Below, one piece after another: positions 62,913 to 64,000 of a DNA stretch of 64,000 nucleotides (position 1 is the stretch's first letter; every line of letters starts with the position of its first letter). Both the position numbers and the translations under genes were made by a program. The notes beneath the pieces were generated by a model. That model searched no databases. It saw only the letters and a program-made list of their open reading frames with translations, and was not told the origin of the DNA. The stretch is from an uncultured Roseovarius sp. (GTDB taxonomy: Bacteria; Pseudomonadota; Alphaproteobacteria; Rhodobacterales; Rhodobacteraceae): assembly GCA_947499555.1 (NCBI GenBank), contig CANMOU010000004.1:183328-247327 (forward strand), written 5' to 3'.

Positions 62913-63962
62913 ATGTTTAGGTCGATTTCCTTATGCATTGCGGCCGCTTTGTTCGCTCTGACTGGCTGTGTGAGAACCTACCCAACGCCGGAAGTTGACC
63001 GCGCAAGTAACTTTGCGGGGGTCCGTGATCTCGTGGCGCCGGGTGAGACCGCAAGGCTTATCTTGAGTCACGGAATGTGTTCCGCCGAACATGATTTCAG
63101 GTGGGTCCTCAAGCGCTTCAACCAGATCGCAAGGTTTGTAGGCGACGGCAACACAACAAAGTCCTCTGAGGCTCAGTTAGAAGACAGCGTCAAATATAGT
63201 AAAAATGGTGCCGTACAGATCTACAATGGGAAGATCATCGGTAGCGGTGATCGTACCTATCACCTTTCCTTCTTTGTCTGGGGGCGAGCCGTAGATGATG
63301 CCAGAGAAAACCTGGCGAAAGACAGCGGGCGCGCACCTGAGGAAGGCCAACCTCGACGCGCACTGGTCAATAATGCATTGAAGTCGTCGTTGATGAACAA
63401 ATGTCTGATTGATGCCGTCTTTTATCTTGGACCATCGGGAGATGTGATCCGCGAAGGCACCAGAGAATTATGGTGTGAGTTCCTTGGTGGCAATGTCACG
63501 AGTTCAAGCGGCCGTCTGGACGAAACCACCAAGTGCAGTGTTGGTGCGTTGCGCCCAAATTCAAATAGTCTCTCGTTTCTGGTGCCGGAGAGTCTTGGCT
63601 CTAAAGTCCTTTTCGATGGCTTCCGTCAAGTAAATGTCAGCGGTGTTTCCAAGGCTCGGGCGCTTGGGCCCGTTGGCGGGATACATCTGGTCACAAACCA
63701 GGTGCTTCTCTTGGATCAAGCTGGTCTGACAAGTTCTGAGTTAAAGCGATTGGATGACGCCGCAAATCAATCTTCTCTGGCCTCTTTCTTGAGCGAAGTC
63801 CAACCGGCAACCACAATCTTGCGTACGAAAGACGCCACTAGCGACCCGCGTGTCCCAATCGTCGCATACACTGATCCAAATGATGTCCTTGGTTACAGGC
63901 TTTTCGACGATCAGAACCCGGATTGTCCGTCGTCGGAGGTTTTGGGTCAGTTGGCTGCCTGA
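62913..63962 (+). CDS. Lipoprotein of unknown function (element cargo)
   Basis: 349-aa protein with a lipoprotein signal: MFRSISLCIAAALFALTGC ends in the lipobox ALTGC, so it is probably a membrane lipoprotein. The mature part has no recognised domain; ETARLILSHGMCSAEHDFRW near the N-terminus is distinctive. GGAG at 62901-62904 supports ATG 62913 over the in-frame upstream start at 62862. It follows the giant gene after 124 bp, so it may have its own promoter. Phage-encoded lipoproteins sometimes block superinfection, but nothing here shows that directly. Confidence 0.7.
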   Translation: MFRSISLCIAAALFALTGCVRTYPTPEVDRASNFAGVRDLVAPGETARLILSHGMCSAEHDFRWVLKRFNQIARFVGDGNTTKSSEAQLEDSVKYSKNGAVQIYNGKIIGSGDRTYHLSFFVWGRAVDDARENLAKDSGRAPEEGQPRRALVNNALKSSLMNKCLIDAVFYLGPSGDVIREGTRELWCEFLGGNVTSSSGRLDETTKCSVGALRPNSNSLSFLVPESLGSKVLFDGFRQVNVSGVSKARALGPVGGIHLVTNQVLLLDQAGLTSSELKRLDDAANQSSLASFLSEVQPATTILRTKDATSDPRVPIVAYTDPNDVLGYRLFDDQNPDCPSSEVLGQLAA

Positions 63963-64000
63963 TCTAAGGGAGGGTCTGGCGCATCTGATTGGTTTGATTA

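Larger units (their letters stand above)
51308..64000 (+). mobile_element. Integrated phage satellite or rearranged prophage (right end outside window)
   Basis: Starts near the attachment-like string and integrase repeats and continues to the window edge. Order: integrase, orf145, alpA-like, small coupled ORFs, RepA/AAA_25, origin-like repeats, small terminase, coiled coil, transglycosylase protein, giant protein, lipoprotein; all on the plus strand. The first part matches satellite-type (int-alpA-rep-terS) organisation; the ejection-type proteins are the unusual addition. Structural genes for a capsid are absent from the visible part. Confidence 0.8.

Noticed and set aside
1-64000. CRISPR arrays, rRNA and complete tRNA genes
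   Set aside because: No regularly spaced long repeats, rRNA-like segments or cloverleaf-forming sequences with a T-loop GTTCGA motif were recognised by eye; only a tRNA-end-like string was found at 51308. A covariance-model scan would be decisive.

Overview
The window reads as a chromosomal segment of a marine alphaproteobacterium of the Rhodobacterales (Roseobacter-type). The reasons are the dense, tightly coupled gene layout, two TRAP transporters, the rhizobial/roseobacter-type glycerol ABC transporter, a KpsT/KpsE-type capsule pair, and the family composition as a whole. No rRNA, complete tRNA, CRISPR array or insertion sequence was recognised.

Layout. 1-320: N-terminal part of a secreted, Asp/Asn/Thr-rich surface protein (minus). 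612-6532: dapE, a DUF2064 glycosyltransferase, RNase R, a Ca/Na antiporter and a WYL regulator. 6619-12426: a lytic transglycosylase, then a minus-strand coupled operon of leucyl aminopeptidase, NlpC/P60 peptidase, agmatinase-family enzyme and methyltransferase; the aminopeptidase and NlpC/P60 suit recycling of cell-wall peptides. 12612-14635: beta-carbonic anhydrase, SbtA-like bicarbonate transporter and SbtB-like PII protein, an inorganic-carbon uptake cassette. 14655-18966: DUF4139 protein, asd, and an ArsR-type repressor with a DUF318-type permease under two palindromes. 19170-25100: capsule export ATPase and KpsE-like protein, kdsA, phosphomannomutase, histidine phosphatase and a GST. 25110-27310: two saccharopine-dehydrogenase-type enzymes. 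27424-32610: TRAP transporter with a CocE/NonD hydrolase. 32779-33731: msrB-msrA.

33900-42726 is a complete glycerol uptake and oxidation locus: glpR diverges from glpD-glpS-glpT-glpP-glpQ-orf80-glpU-glpV. The two ATPases are degenerate in complementary ways, predicting one canonical and one impaired ATP site. 43298-51189 is a pyroglutamate-type locus: TRAP dctPQM, an SBF-like carrier and pxpBCA on the minus strand, diverging from a MarR regulator and an Asp/Glu-racemase-family enzyme.

51200 to the right edge is a mobile element transcribed on the plus strand: tyrosine integrase, AlpA-like regulator, a chain of tiny coupled genes, a RepA/AAA_25 ATPase, an origin-like repeat cluster, a phage small terminase, then a coiled-coil protein, a 903-aa protein with a lytic transglycosylase domain, a 1013-aa giant protein and a lipoprotein. 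No large terminase, portal, capsid or tail gene lies between the small terminase and the ejection-type proteins. This resembles a phage satellite or a strongly rearranged podovirus-like prophage and is the most unusual part of the window. Its right end lies outside the window.
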